Assembly (NCBI RefSeq): GCF_030056575.1
Contig: NZ_JASHHX010000024.1
Location: 1-52,470 of the forward strand
DNA: 52,470 nt
Source: Rhodoblastus sp. 17X3
GTDB lineage: Bacteria; Pseudomonadota; Alphaproteobacteria; Rhizobiales; Beijerinckiaceae
Direction: 5' to 3'
In this document: positions 37,661 through 47,600 of the stretch, piece by piece
How positions within the stretch are numbered: the stretch's first letter is position 1
How the letters are laid out: each line of letters begins with the position of its first letter
Program-made: the position numbers and the translations under genes
The notes under the pieces: model-generated
The model's database searches: none
What the model saw: the letters and a program-made list of their open reading frames with translations, nothing else
Told to the model about the DNA's origin: nothing

Positions 37661-38959
37661 ATGAGTGAAGTTTTGCGCGTCGGGATCGCCGGTCTCGGAA
37701 CGGTGGGCGCCGCCGTTGTTCGCCTCCTTCAGACGCAGGCGGGCGATCTCGCCGCGCGCACGGGCCGCAGCATCGTCGTCGCCGGCGTCTCCGCCCGCGA
37801 CCGCAAGCGCGACCGGGGCGTGGACCTTTCCGGCGTCGAATGGTTCGACGACCCCATCGCCCTTGCGCGCTCGGAAAAGATCGACCTTTTCGTCGAACTG
37901 ATCGGCGGCGACGAGGGCGGCGCGCGCGCCAGCGTCGAGGCGGCCCTGAAGGCTGGCAAGTCCGTGGCGACCGCCAACAAGGCGCTGCTGGCGAAACATG
38001 GGCTGGAACTGGCCCGCCTCGCCGAATCCCATCATTCCGCCCTGGCTTTCGAGGCCTCGGTCGCGGGCGGCATACCCATCGTCAAGACCTTGCGCGAGGG
38101 ACTCGCCGGCAACAGCATCGCTCGCGTCTATGGCATTCTGAACGGCACCTGCAATTACATCCTCTCGCGGATGGAGCTGGAGGAGCTGTCTTTCGCCGAA
38201 TGCCTGAGCGAGGCGCAAAGGCTCGGCTATGCCGAGGCCGATCCGACCTTCGACATTGGCGGCTTCGACACCGCGCACAAGCTCGCCATTCTTGCCTCGC
38301 TCGCTTTCGGCGTGAAGCTCGACGCAGAGGCGATCAGCATCGAGGGCATCCAGGATATTTCGCTGGCCGATCTCCACGCCGCCCGCGAACTCGGCTATCG
38401 CGTCAAGTTGCTCGGCGTCGCCCAGCGCACGCCGCATGGCGTCGAACAGCGCGTGCATCCGACCATGGTTCCGCTGTCGTCCCCGATCGCGCAGGTCATG
38501 GGCGTCACCAATGCGGTGACCGTGGACGCCGACGCCGTGAATGAATTGACGCTGGTTGGCCCCGGCGCCGGCGGCATGGCGACCGCCTCGGCGGTTGTCG
38601 CCGATATCGCCGATATCGCGCGCGGCATCCGCTCCGCGCCATTCGGCCTGCCGGTCGATCACCTCGCCACGGCGCAAAAATCGCCGATGCAGCGCCATGA
38701 GGGCGGCTATTACATCCGGCTCGCGGCCCGCAACCATATTGGCGCGGCGGCGGCGATCGCAACGCGCATGGCCGAGCGCGGCATTTCTCTGGAAAGCATC
38801 GTCCAGCGCCGCGGCTGCGCCGCCGACGACAGCGTCGTGCCGGTGGTGCTGGTCACTTACGCAACCACCGAAGCCTCGGTGCGCGAAGCGCTCGCGGCAA
38901 TTGTCGCCGACGGCCATATCGCCGAAAAGCCGCAGGTCATTCGCATCGAACGCGAATGA
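37661..38959 (+). CDS. hom: Homoserine dehydrogenase
   Basis: 432 residues. NAD(P)-binding VGIAGLGTVGAAVVRLL leads to the catalytic region (FVELIGGDEGGARASVEAAL, TANKALLAKHG, FEASVAGGIPIVKTLREGLAGN, GILNGTCNYILSRM, DPTFDIGGFDTAHKLAILAS). The C-terminal ACT domain (YYIRLAARNHIGAAAAIATRMAERGISL in two parts) senses threonine in relatives. It reduces aspartate semialdehyde to homoserine for Met and Thr. The 213-bp gap before it holds no gene. Confidence 0.96.
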   Translation: MSEVLRVGIAGLGTVGAAVVRLLQTQAGDLAARTGRSIVVAGVSARDRKRDRGVDLSGVEWFDDPIALARSEKIDLFVELIGGDEGGARASVEAALKAGKSVATANKALLAKHGLELARLAESHHSALAFEASVAGGIPIVKTLREGLAGNSIARVYGILNGTCNYILSRMELEELSFAECLSEAQRLGYAEADPTFDIGGFDTAHKLAILASLAFGVKLDAEAISIEGIQDISLADLHAARELGYRVKLLGVAQRTPHGVEQRVHPTMVPLSSPIAQVMGVTNAVTVDADAVNELTLVGPGAGGMATASAVVADIADIARGIRSAPFGLPVDHLATAQKSPMQRHEGGYYIRLAARNHIGAAAAIATRMAERGISLESIVQRRGCAADDSVVPVVLVTYATTEASVREALAAIVADGHIAEKPQVIRIERE

Positions 38960-39028
38960 TTTCGCGGCTTGACGCCGCGGAGTTATGTTCCTATTTTGTT
39001 CGCACCTGAGCGAGGCGAGGAGGAATTC

Positions 39029-39628
39029 ATGCGGCTTTACTGGGCGCCCCAGACGCGGTCCCTGCGGGTTCTATGGATGCTGGAGGAGATCGGCGCGCCT
39101 TGCGAGCGCGTGCGGGTCGATCTGAAATCCGGCGAGCAGCACAAGCCGGCCTACCACGCCATCAATCCGATGGAGAAGGTGCCCGCGCTGCAGGACGGAG
39201 AATCCTGCGTGGCGGAATCCGGCGCGGTCATCGCTTATCTGGCGGAAAAATTTCCGCAGGCGGGGCTGGCGCCTGCCATCGGCGAGGCTGCGCGCGGGCG
39301 CTATCTGCAATGGCTGTTCTTCTCCGGCTCCTGCATCGAGGCCGCGATCACCCAGAAATTCGCCAATGTTCAACTGCCTGAAGGCTCGGCGGGATGGGGG
39401 TCGTTCGACAAGGTCTTCAATGTCCTGGCGGAGGTTCTCTCCGCGAGCCCCTATCTGCTCGGCGAAAAATTCTCCGCCGCCGACGTGCTGATCGCGTCGG
39501 ATCTGCATTTCGTCATCAATGTCTTCAAAATGCTGGAGCCGCGCCCGGAATTTTCTGCTTATCTGGAGCGTTGCCGCTCGCGCCCGGCCTTTTTGCGCGC
39601 GCAAAAAATCGACGCCGATGGAATCTGA
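39029..39628 (+). CDS. Glutathione S-transferase family protein
   Basis: 199 residues from ATG 39029, preceded by AGGAGG at ideal spacing. An N-terminal thioredoxin-like GSH site (YWAPQTRSLRVLWMLEEIG, NPMEKVPALQDGE, AESGAVIAYLAEKFP) precedes an all-helical C-terminal domain with GEKFSAADVLIASDLHF. Its substrate is unknown. Its end overlaps the recJ start by 11 bp. Confidence 0.88.
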   Translation: MRLYWAPQTRSLRVLWMLEEIGAPCERVRVDLKSGEQHKPAYHAINPMEKVPALQDGESCVAESGAVIAYLAEKFPQAGLAPAIGEAARGRYLQWLFFSGSCIEAAITQKFANVQLPEGSAGWGSFDKVFNVLAEVLSASPYLLGEKFSAADVLIASDLHFVINVFKMLEPRPEFSAYLERCRSRPAFLRAQKIDADGI

Positions 39629-41420
39629 GGCCCGGTTGCTGCTCGGCGTCGAAAGCAGCGCGATGGGGCGGCTGTGGCGCGATCGGCTCGACGCCGCGGG
39701 CGGCGCGCGGGCCTTGGCGATCGCGCAGCAGACCGGCCTGCCGGATCTGCTGTCGCGCGTGCTGGCCGGGCGCGGCGTCAACCCGGAGACCGCTCTCGCC
39801 CATCTCGATCCCACCCTGCGCGCCCTTCTGCCCGAACCTTTCACGCTGACGGCGATGGAGGAGGCCACGGAGCGTCTGGTCCGCGCCGTCGAGCGGCAGG
39901 AAACCATCGGCATTTTCGGGGATTATGACGTCGACGGCGCCTGTTCTTCGGCGGTGCTGGCGGAATTTTTCGATTATTGCGGCGTCCCGCGCCTGATCCA
40001 TATCCCCGACCGGATCACCGAGGGCTATGGTCCCAACAGCGAGGCGATCCGCGCGCTGGCCGCGCGCGGCGCGACCTTGCTGGTCACGGCGGATTGCGGC
40101 ACGACCAGTTTCGAACCATTCGCCGAGGCGCGGCGACTGGGAATGGATGTGATCGTTCTCGACCATCATCAGGCGCCGGAGGTTCTTCCGGAGGCCATCG
40201 TGGTCAATCCCAACCGCCAGGACGACGTCTCGGGGCAGGGCGCGCTTTGCGCCGCGGGCGTGGCCTTCGTCACGCTGGTCGCGCTCAACCGCGCCCTGCG
40301 CCAGCGCGGCTTCTGGCGCGAGAGGCTGGAGCCTGACCTGCTGGCGTCGCTCGATATCGTCGCCCTCGCCACGGTCGCCGACGTCGCGCCGCTGACCGGC
40401 CTCAACCGGGCCTTCGTGGTCAAGGGCTTGTCGCTGATGAAGTCGCGCGGCCGCGTCGGACTGCGCGCGCTGGCTGACGTCGCCGGCCTCAACGGACCGC
40501 CGCGCGCCTATCATCTCGGTTTTTTGCTCGGCCCGCGCATCAACGCCGGCGGCCGCATCGGCGATGCGGCGCTGGGCGCCAAATTATTATTGCTGCGCGA
40601 TGATCACGAGGCCGGCGCCATCGCCGCCGAGCTGGACCGGCTCAATGGCGAGCGCCAGATCCTCGAAAAGCAGATGCTTCAGGAGGCTTTGGGCGAGGCC
40701 TACAAGCAGATGGGGCCGGCAGAGGAGGGCGCCTTCGTGCTGGCCGCCGCGGCGGACTGGCAGCCCGGAATCGTCGGGCTGGTCGCCTCGCGCCTGAAGG
40801 AGCTGTTCCGGCGTCCGGCCTTCGCCATCGCCTTCGACGGAGAGGTCGGAACGGGCTCTGCGCGTTCGATCGCGGGCGTGGATCTCGGCAAGGTTGTGCG
40901 CGCGGCGGTCGAGACCGGCCTCATCGCCAAGGGCGGCGGCCACGCCATGGCGGCGGGCGTGACCGTGCGGCGCGACCAGCTCGCCGCGTTCCAGTCCTTT
41001 CTCGAAGAGCGGCTCGCCGAGCCGGTCGCCCGCGCCCGCGCCAACGCGGGGCTCTCGGTGGATGGGCTGCTGACCGCGAGCGCCTGCACGCCGGCCCTGG
41101 TCGAGGAAATCGAGAAGGCGGGGCCTTTCGGCGCGGGCAATCCCGAGCCGGTCTTCGTGCTGCCCGAGCATAGAATCACCGATGTCCTGCCCTTCGGCGC
41201 CGACAATTTGCGGCTTCGGGTCCAGTCGGGCGACGGCGCGCGGCTGGAGCTGGCGGCGTTCCGTGCTGCGCAGTCGCCCATCGGCGCAGCGCTCGCCAAG
41301 GCGCGCGGCGAGCGGGCGCATCTTGCCTGTTCGCTCTCGCTCGATCATTGGGGCGGACGCACCAAAGTCAGCGCGCGGCTGGTCGATCTGGCTATTTGCA
41401 AGCCGGGGCTCGGACGCTGA
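39618..41420 (+). CDS. recJ: Single-stranded-DNA-specific 5'-3' exonuclease RecJ
   Basis: 600 residues from ATG 39618 (MESEARLLLGVESS). DHH phosphoesterase motifs are intact: GIFGDYDVDGACSSA (102-107), VTADCGTTSFE and LDHHQAPE (from 182). LATVADVAPLTGLNR and the DHHA1 part SARSIAGVDLGKVV with GGGHAMAAG follow, then an OB-fold C-terminus. RecJ acts in the RecF recombination pathway, mismatch repair and base excision repair. A longer upstream frame lies inside the GST gene and is not used. Confidence 0.94.
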   Translation: MESEARLLLGVESSAMGRLWRDRLDAAGGARALAIAQQTGLPDLLSRVLAGRGVNPETALAHLDPTLRALLPEPFTLTAMEEATERLVRAVERQETIGIFGDYDVDGACSSAVLAEFFDYCGVPRLIHIPDRITEGYGPNSEAIRALAARGATLLVTADCGTTSFEPFAEARRLGMDVIVLDHHQAPEVLPEAIVVNPNRQDDVSGQGALCAAGVAFVTLVALNRALRQRGFWRERLEPDLLASLDIVALATVADVAPLTGLNRAFVVKGLSLMKSRGRVGLRALADVAGLNGPPRAYHLGFLLGPRINAGGRIGDAALGAKLLLLRDDHEAGAIAAELDRLNGERQILEKQMLQEALGEAYKQMGPAEEGAFVLAAAADWQPGIVGLVASRLKELFRRPAFAIAFDGEVGTGSARSIAGVDLGKVVRAAVETGLIAKGGGHAMAAGVTVRRDQLAAFQSFLEERLAEPVARARANAGLSVDGLLTASACTPALVEEIEKAGPFGAGNPEPVFVLPEHRITDVLPFGADNLRLRVQSGDGARLELAAFRAAQSPIGAALAKARGERAHLACSLSLDHWGGRTKVSARLVDLAICKPGLGR

Positions 41421-41520
41421 ACAAAAATCCGTGGCGAAGGGGGATGAAAGGCTTGCCAGCATGAATTGGCGCGTTTATACGTCGCCCCACTTCGCAAGCG
41501 GCCAACCTGCTTCGCGCTCC

Positions 41521-41596
41521 GCGCCCATCGTCTAGCGGTCTAGGACGTCGCCCTTTCACGGCGAAAACAGGGGTTCGATTCCCCTTGGGCGCGCCA
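41521..41596 (+). tRNA. tRNA-Glu (anticodon TTC)
   Basis: A 76-nt cloverleaf. Acceptor GCGCCCA pairs with TGGGCGC and the D arm contains TAGCGGTCTA. Anticodon loop CTTTCAC has anticodon TTC, and the T loop is TTCGATT. CCA is encoded at 41594-41596. Confidence 0.96.
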
Positions 41597-41943
41597 ATAA
41601 AATCAATTAGTTAGCACAAGTCGTCGATCGAGCGTCCAAGATTCGTCCGATATCCAGGGGCGGATAAATGCGAAATTTCGCGGATGTCTCGGCAAATTTT
41701 CCGGCCATGCGGCATACCGCCGACAAGAACCGCCGCTGGCGATTATCCATCTTCGCTCGATGGGACTTACCGGCGCCCTTGGCGCTGGCGTCGGCTTCGA
41801 TCGGTTCACAGCGGTCCTGTCCCGTGTGTTGGATGTTCCTGAGGAATACTGTGCCCCGGCATGCCCGGCGCCGGCGCTCCGCCATCATTTTCTCGGCGCG
41901 CTTTGTCCCGCCGCCGCAACGCAATTCCTGCTCGGCTCCTGAC
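41597..41943. other. Noncoding stretch after tRNA-Glu
   Basis: About 350 bp with no convincing gene. A plus-strand open stretch from about 41672 to 41942 includes GLTGALGAGVGFDRF, which could be a protein remnant but has no start signal, family match or support. No repeat of the tRNA 3' end (att site) is visible. Confidence 0.5.
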
Positions 41944-42573
41944 TCAGCCGCCGTGGCGTGGCAAGGCCAGTCCCCAGCGGATCGCCGCGCCCCGGAGGGC
42001 AAAGCCGCTGGCGGCGCCCGCGAGCGACGCCGCCGGCGCCGAGAGGCCCAACACGTCAAGGCCGACAAAAAGCGCGGCCGCGAGCACTGCCGCCGTCACA
42101 TAGAGTTCGTTGCGCAAAAGGATTGAGGGCAAGCCCGCCACGACGTCGCGAATCACGCCGCCCATGCAGGCGGTGACGATTCCCATGGCGGCGGCCGGAA
42201 GAGGCGCAATCCCGACGCTCAGGGCCTTTCCAGCGCCATAGACAGAATAGGCTGAGAGCCCGGCGGCGTCGAACCAGTCGAGCGCCCGAACCGGCCACCA
42301 GCGCAGCGGGACCAGCCAGACCGCGACCGCAACCGACAAGCATATGACCAAGGGCGCCGGATCCCGCATCCAGAATACGGGCGCGCCGATGAGAACGTCG
42401 CGCATCGTCCCGCCGCCGATGGCGGCGACTATGGCGAAAAAGCAGGCTGCGACAATATCGAGCCGTTGGCGCGCCGCGACCAACGCGCCCGAGACGGCGA
42501 AAACGGAAAGCCCGGCGAGGTTCAGCCAGCGCAGCACGGGCTCGATTGTGGCAAGTGTGATTTCGGCGTTCAT
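41944..42573 (-). CDS. Trimeric intracellular cation channel (TRIC/UPF0126) family protein
   Basis: 209 residues from ATG 42573. Two UPF0126 repeats, each of three membrane helices: GLSVFAVSGALVAARQRLD with GGGTMRDVLIG, and GLSAYSVYGAGKAL with GGVIRDVVAGLPSILL. The paired GGGTxRD and GGxxRD motifs are typical of bacterial TRIC channels, which pass K+ or Na+. A longer upstream frame overlaps the transporter remnant on the other strand and is not used. Confidence 0.88.
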   Translation of the reverse strand: MNAEITLATIEPVLRWLNLAGLSVFAVSGALVAARQRLDIVAACFFAIVAAIGGGTMRDVLIGAPVFWMRDPAPLVICLSVAVAVWLVPLRWWPVRALDWFDAAGLSAYSVYGAGKALSVGIAPLPAAAMGIVTACMGGVIRDVVAGLPSILLRNELYVTAAVLAAALFVGLDVLGLSAPAASLAGAASGFALRGAAIRWGLALPRHGG

Positions 42574-42744
42574 GCGGGCGATATAGCACGGTCCGGCGCC
42601 TGTCGCCGACCACGGAAAAGAAACGTCCGCCACTAAATGCGTGGCCGGCGTTTCAGCCTTTACCGCACGGAGCCTGGAAATTGTGACTGAACCTTGAAGG
42701 CGAGCACGTCGGTCCGGGGAGAAGTCGGTCCCGTCTTCCTCTAA

Positions 42745-42984
42745 GGGCGCTTCGAGCACCGCGTTGCGAACCAGCTTCTTATTGACGAATTGCTGGATGC
42801 CCATGCCTTGATGGGACTTTCGGGTGGTCGGCCGCTCAATCCGGAGAATTTCCAGGAAGCCGATTTCATATGGGCCGGAGCTATCGTTCTGTCGCTGGTT
42901 CTGACATTCTTCCTGCGTGAAACCGGGACCGCGCGCCTTGCGCAGGTCGCGGGCGCGCAACCCCGGGAGCGAGAGCGCAAATGA
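42745..42984 (+). pseudogene. C-terminal remnant of an MFS-type transporter
   Basis: After an in-frame TAA (42742) the sequence reads RFEHRVANQLLIDELLDAHA, then LMGLSGGRPLNP, a membrane helix FIWAGAIVLSLVLTFFLRETG and a short charged tail. This looks like the last helix and cytoplasmic tail of a major-facilitator-type permease; the rest of the gene is missing. Its stop overlaps the next gene's ATG (ATGA), as in an intact operon, so the transporter was probably the original first gene of the redox cluster. Confidence 0.5.
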
Positions 42985-44639
42985 CCGCCAGGCAATCGGA
43001 TTTCACACCCGTGATCGACCTGCTGCGTGAAAAGGGGACCGGTCCGGTCCGCGAAAACAGGCCGGTCTATGCCGATCTCATGCCGCCCTGCAACAACGCC
43101 TGCCCGGCAGGCGAGAATGTGCAGGCCTGGCTTGATCTCGCCCAGGCGGGAAAATTCCAGGAAGCCTGGCGGGCGATTCTCCGCGACAACCCTTTTCCCG
43201 CCGTGCATGGGCGCGTCTGCTATCATCCCTGCGAAACCAGCTGCAATCGCGCCCAGCTCGACAGCGCCGTCAGCATCCACGCTGTCGAGCGATTTCTCGG
43301 CGATCTGGCGACAGAGCAGGGCTGGACGCCGGACGAGCCCGCCGCCTCAAGCGGCAAGCGCGTTCTGGTCGTCGGCGGCGGACCGAGCGGATTGTCGGCG
43401 GCCTATCATCTCGCCCGTCTCGGCCACGCCGTCGAAGTGCAGGAAGCCGGCCCGCTGCCCGGCGGCATGCTGCATTTCGGCATCCCCGCCTATCGCCTGC
43501 CGCGCGCCGAACTGATGAAGGAAATCGCCCGCATCGAGGCCATGGGCGTGAGGATCGTTCTGAACCACAAGGTCGAGGACATCCTCGCCGAGCAGGCGGC
43601 CGGCTCATTCGACGCCGTGTTTGTGGCCATCGGCACGCAGATCGGCAAGAAGATCGATATACCGGCGCGCGACGCGGCGAAGGTCATCGACGCGATCAAG
43701 CTGCTCCATGATGTCGAAACCGGCGAAGCGCCAAGCCTCGGCCGCCGCGTCATCGTCTACGGCGGCGGCAATACCGCGATGGACGCCGCCCGCATGGCGC
43801 GCAGGCTCGGCGCAGAGGAAACGCTGATCGTCTACCGCCGCGACCGCGCCCACATGCCTGCCCAAGCTTTCGAGGCCGACGAGGCTTTGTCCGAGGGCGT
43901 CAAGATCAAATGGCTCAGCGCGATCAAGGATATTGGCGAAGATTCGCTCACGGTCGAGACCATGCGGCTTGACGAGTCGGGCCGTCCGCAACCGACCGGC
44001 GAATTCGAGACCCTTTCGGCGGATTCCGTGGTGCTGGCGCTCGGCCAGCAAACCGACTGCGGTTTCCTGCGAAACGCGCCCGGCGTCGCTTTCACGGCGG
44101 ACGATCTGGTGATCGTCGATTCCAACATGATGACCGGAAGGCCGGGCGTTTTCGCCGGCGGCGACATGGCGCCGGGGCAGCGCAGCGTCACGGCCGCCGT
44201 CGGCCACGGCAAGAAGGCCGCGCGGGCCATAGACGCCTTTTTGCGCGGCGCGGCGGCGCAAACTTCCGTCAAGCATCCCATTGCGACATTCGATTTGCTG
44301 CATCTGCCGATCTATGCCGACGCGCCGCCCTCGGTGCAAAGCGAGATGCCGGTCGCAGAGCGGCTGGCCCATGGATTCGCGGAAACAATGGCGGGCTTGA
44401 GCGAGGCGCAGGCGCATCATGAAGCGCGGCGCTGCCTCTCCTGCGGCAATTGCTTCGAATGCGACCAGTGCTATGCCGCTTGCCCGGAACAGGCGATCGT
44501 CAAGCTCGGACCGGGCCGCCGCTACCTGTTCGATTACGCGCGCTGCACCGGATGCGGCGTCTGTTTCGAGCAATGCCCATGCCACGCCATCGAGATGAAG
44601 CCCGAACCCGCGAGAACAGCGCCGGAGGCGTCAGCATGA
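42981..44639 (+). CDS. GltD-like NAD(P)-dependent flavoprotein with multiple 4Fe-4S clusters
   Basis: 552 residues. The N-terminal Fe-S domain has C37, C41, C80, C84 and C88 (CNNACP...GRVCYHPCETSC). The FAD motif VVGGGPSGLSAAYHLA (132-137) and NAD(P) motif VYGGGNTAMDAARMARR are those of the glutamate synthase small subunit. A C-terminal two-cluster ferredoxin follows (CLSCGNCFECDQCYAACPE and CTGCGVCFEQCPCHAIEM). It is built to exchange electrons between NAD(P)H and ferredoxin. It overlaps the PFOR start by 4 bp, so the PFOR is its likely partner. No glutamate synthase large subunit is present. Confidence 0.85.
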   Translation: MTARQSDFTPVIDLLREKGTGPVRENRPVYADLMPPCNNACPAGENVQAWLDLAQAGKFQEAWRAILRDNPFPAVHGRVCYHPCETSCNRAQLDSAVSIHAVERFLGDLATEQGWTPDEPAASSGKRVLVVGGGPSGLSAAYHLARLGHAVEVQEAGPLPGGMLHFGIPAYRLPRAELMKEIARIEAMGVRIVLNHKVEDILAEQAAGSFDAVFVAIGTQIGKKIDIPARDAAKVIDAIKLLHDVETGEAPSLGRRVIVYGGGNTAMDAARMARRLGAEETLIVYRRDRAHMPAQAFEADEALSEGVKIKWLSAIKDIGEDSLTVETMRLDESGRPQPTGEFETLSADSVVLALGQQTDCGFLRNAPGVAFTADDLVIVDSNMMTGRPGVFAGGDMAPGQRSVTAAVGHGKKAARAIDAFLRGAAAQTSVKHPIATFDLLHLPIYADAPPSVQSEMPVAERLAHGFAETMAGLSEAQAHHEARRCLSCGNCFECDQCYAACPEQAIVKLGPGRRYLFDYARCTGCGVCFEQCPCHAIEMKPEPARTAPEASA

Positions 44640-47600
44640 GTGTCGCCGAACCCCGCCAGACCGACACGATTGACGGCAATACCGCCGTCGCCCATGTCGC
44701 CTATCGCGTGAATGAAGTCTGCGCGATCTATCCGATCACGCCGTCCTCGACCATGGCCGAACTGGCCGACGAATGGACCTCGAAAAATCTCCGCAATATT
44801 TTCGGAAGCGTCCCGCTGGTGCAGGAATTGCAAAGCGAGGGCGGAGCGGCGGGCGCGGTGCACGGCGCGTTGCAATCGGGCGCGCTGACGACGACCTTCA
44901 CCTCGTCGCAGGGGCTGCTGCTGATGCTGCCCAATATGTTCAAGATCGCGGGCGAACTGACCTCGACCGTGTTCCACATCGCCGCGCGCTCTCTCGCCAC
45001 CCAGGCTTTATCAATTTTCGGCGACCATTCCGACGTCATGGCGATTCGCTCCTGCGGCTTCGCCATGCTCGCCTCGGCCTCGGTGCAGGAGGCGCATGAC
45101 ATGGCGCTGATCGCGCAGGCGGCGACGCTTGAGAGCCGGGTTCCCTTTGTGCATTTCTTCGATGGATTCCGCACCTCGCATGAGGTGAACAAGCTCACGC
45201 TGCTGTCCGACGGCGACATCAGGGCGATGATCCGCGACGATCTCGTGCGCGCCCATCGCGACCGCGCGCTGACGCCCGAGCATCCCGTGGTGCGCGGCAC
45301 GGCGCAAAATCCCGACACGTTTTTCCAGTCGCGGGAAACGGTGAATCCATTTTACGCCCGCACGCCCGAAATCGTCGAACAGGCAATGGCGGCCTTCGCC
45401 GCGATCTCCGGGCGCGCCTATCAATTGTTTGAATATGCCGGCGCCGCCGACGCCGACCGCGTCATCGTGCTGATCGGCTCGGGAGCCGAAACCGCGCGTG
45501 AAACCGCCGCCTTTCTGAACCAGGCCGATGCGCAGAAATACAAACTCGGCGTGGCGCAGGTGCGGCTTTACCGGCCTTTTTCCGCCGGGCATTTTCTGGC
45601 TTCCCTGCCCGAGAGCGTCCGCTCGATCGCCGTGCTCGACCGCACCAAGGAGCCGGGCGCCAGCGGCGAACCGCTCTATCTCGACGTGATCGCCACGCTG
45701 GCGCAAGCTGTCGCCAGCGGCGCGCGCAAAACCATGCCGCGCGTGATCGGCGGCCGTTACGGCCTGTCGTCGAAGGACTTCACCCCGGCCATGGTCAAGG
45801 CGGTGTTCGACGAACTGGCCCGGCCGCAGCCGGTCAACCGTTTCACCATCGGCGTCAATGACGATGTGTCCGGCTCAAGCCTCGCATTCGATCCGAAATT
45901 CACGATCGAGACCGACGATGTTTTCCGCGCGGTGTTCTAGGGGCTCGGATCGGATGGCACCGTCGGCGCCAACAAGAACAGCGTCAAGATTCTGGCGGAA
46001 GACCCGGATCGCTTCGCCCAGGGCTATTTCGTCTATGATTCCCATAAATCCGGCGCACAGACGGTGTCGCATCTCCGCTTCGGGCCGCGTCCGATCCAGT
46101 CGCCTTATCTGATCGCGGCGGCGCACTTTATCGGCTGTCACCAGTTCGCCTTTCTCGACAAGATCGACGTGCTCAAGATCGCCGCGCCGGGCGCGATCTT
46201 TTTGCTCAACTGCCCCCATGAGGCCGACGAGGCGTGGGATCGCCTGCCGCGCTCCGTCCAGCAGGCGATCATCGACAAGAACCTGCGCCTGTTCGTGATC
46301 GACGCCTCGAAGGTCGCGCGCGACACCGGCCTCGGCGGGCGGATCAACACCGTGCTGCAAACCTGCTTTTTTGCGATCTCCGGGGTCCTGCCGCGTGACG
46401 AGGCCATGGCGCGCATCAAGCACATGATCGAGAAGTCCTATGGCGGCAAAGGCGGCAAGGTCGTCGCGGAAAATTTCGCCGCCGTCGATCATACGCTGGC
46501 CCGACTCCACGAAGTCACGATCCCGAAAGAGGCGACCAGCCTTGTCGAACGTCCGCCGATCGTTTCACCCTCGGCTCCGGACTTCGTGCAGAAATTCACC
46601 GCTGAAATCATGGCCGGGCGCGGCGACGAGTTGCCGGTCAGCGCCATGCCGGTCGATGGAACATTCCCCTCCGGCACGGCGGCCTGGGAAAAGCGCAATA
46701 TCGCGGAAGAAGTTCCAGTCTGGGAAACCGACCTATGCATCCAGTGCGGCCAGTGCGCTATCGCGTGCCCGCATTCGGTCATTCGCGCCCGCTTCTATGA
46801 TGCCGCCCGCCTGAACGACCCCGCTGTCCCGGCGCCGCAGGGCTTCAAATCGGCCCCGGTCAATGCGCGCGGCTATCCCGACAGCCGCTTCACCCTGCAG
46901 TTTTACGTCGAGGATTGCACCGGCTGCGGCGTCTGCGTCGAAGTCTGCCCGGCGCACAGCCCCAGCGCGCCGGCGACCAAGGCGATCAACATGGCCGCCA
47001 AGGCCCCCTTGCTGGAATCGGAGCGCGAGAACATCGCTTTTTTTGAGCATCTGCCCGTCAACGATCGCGCGCTGGTCGATTTCGCCAATGTGCGCGGCAT
47101 TCAGTTTCTGGAGCCACTGTTCGAATTCTCCGGCGCGTGCGGCGGCTGCGGCGAGACGCCCTATCTGCGCCTGCTGTCGCAATTGTTCGGCGACCGCCTG
47201 CAGATCGCCAACGCCACCGGCTGCTCGTCGATCTATGGCGGCAATTTGCCGGTCACGCCCTGGACGAAGAACGGGCAGGGACGCGGCCCCGCATGGTCGA
47301 ATTCGCTGTTCGAGGACAATGCCGAATTCGGGTTGGGCTTCCGTCTCGCCGCCGACATGCATGTGGCGCTGGCCGAGCGGCTGGCGCGCGAACTGGCGCC
47401 AAAACTCGGGGTGGAACTGGTCGAGGCGATTCTCGCCGCGCCGCAGATCCGCGAATCCGAGATTCTCGCGCAGCGCGGCCGCGTCGCGGAACTGACGCGG
47501 CGATTGCGCGAATTGGGCGACGAGCCCGAGGCGAAAAACCTGCTGTCGGTAGCCGATCATCTGGTTCGCCGCAGCATCTGGCTCGTCGGCGGCGACGGCT

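Noticed and set aside
41760-41942. Short plus-strand frame with GLTGALGAGVGFDRF after tRNA-Glu
   Set aside because: No ribosome site and no recognised family; kept only as a comment on the noncoding stretch.
41521-41943. tRNA-Glu as an integration site for a mobile element
   Set aside because: No integrase gene and no direct repeat of the tRNA 3' end is visible downstream.
45938-45940. Pyrrolysine or selenocysteine recoding at the nifJ stop
   Set aside because: TAG rules out selenocysteine; no suppressor tRNA or pyl gene is in the window and no stem-loop signal is evident, so simple mutation is the default.
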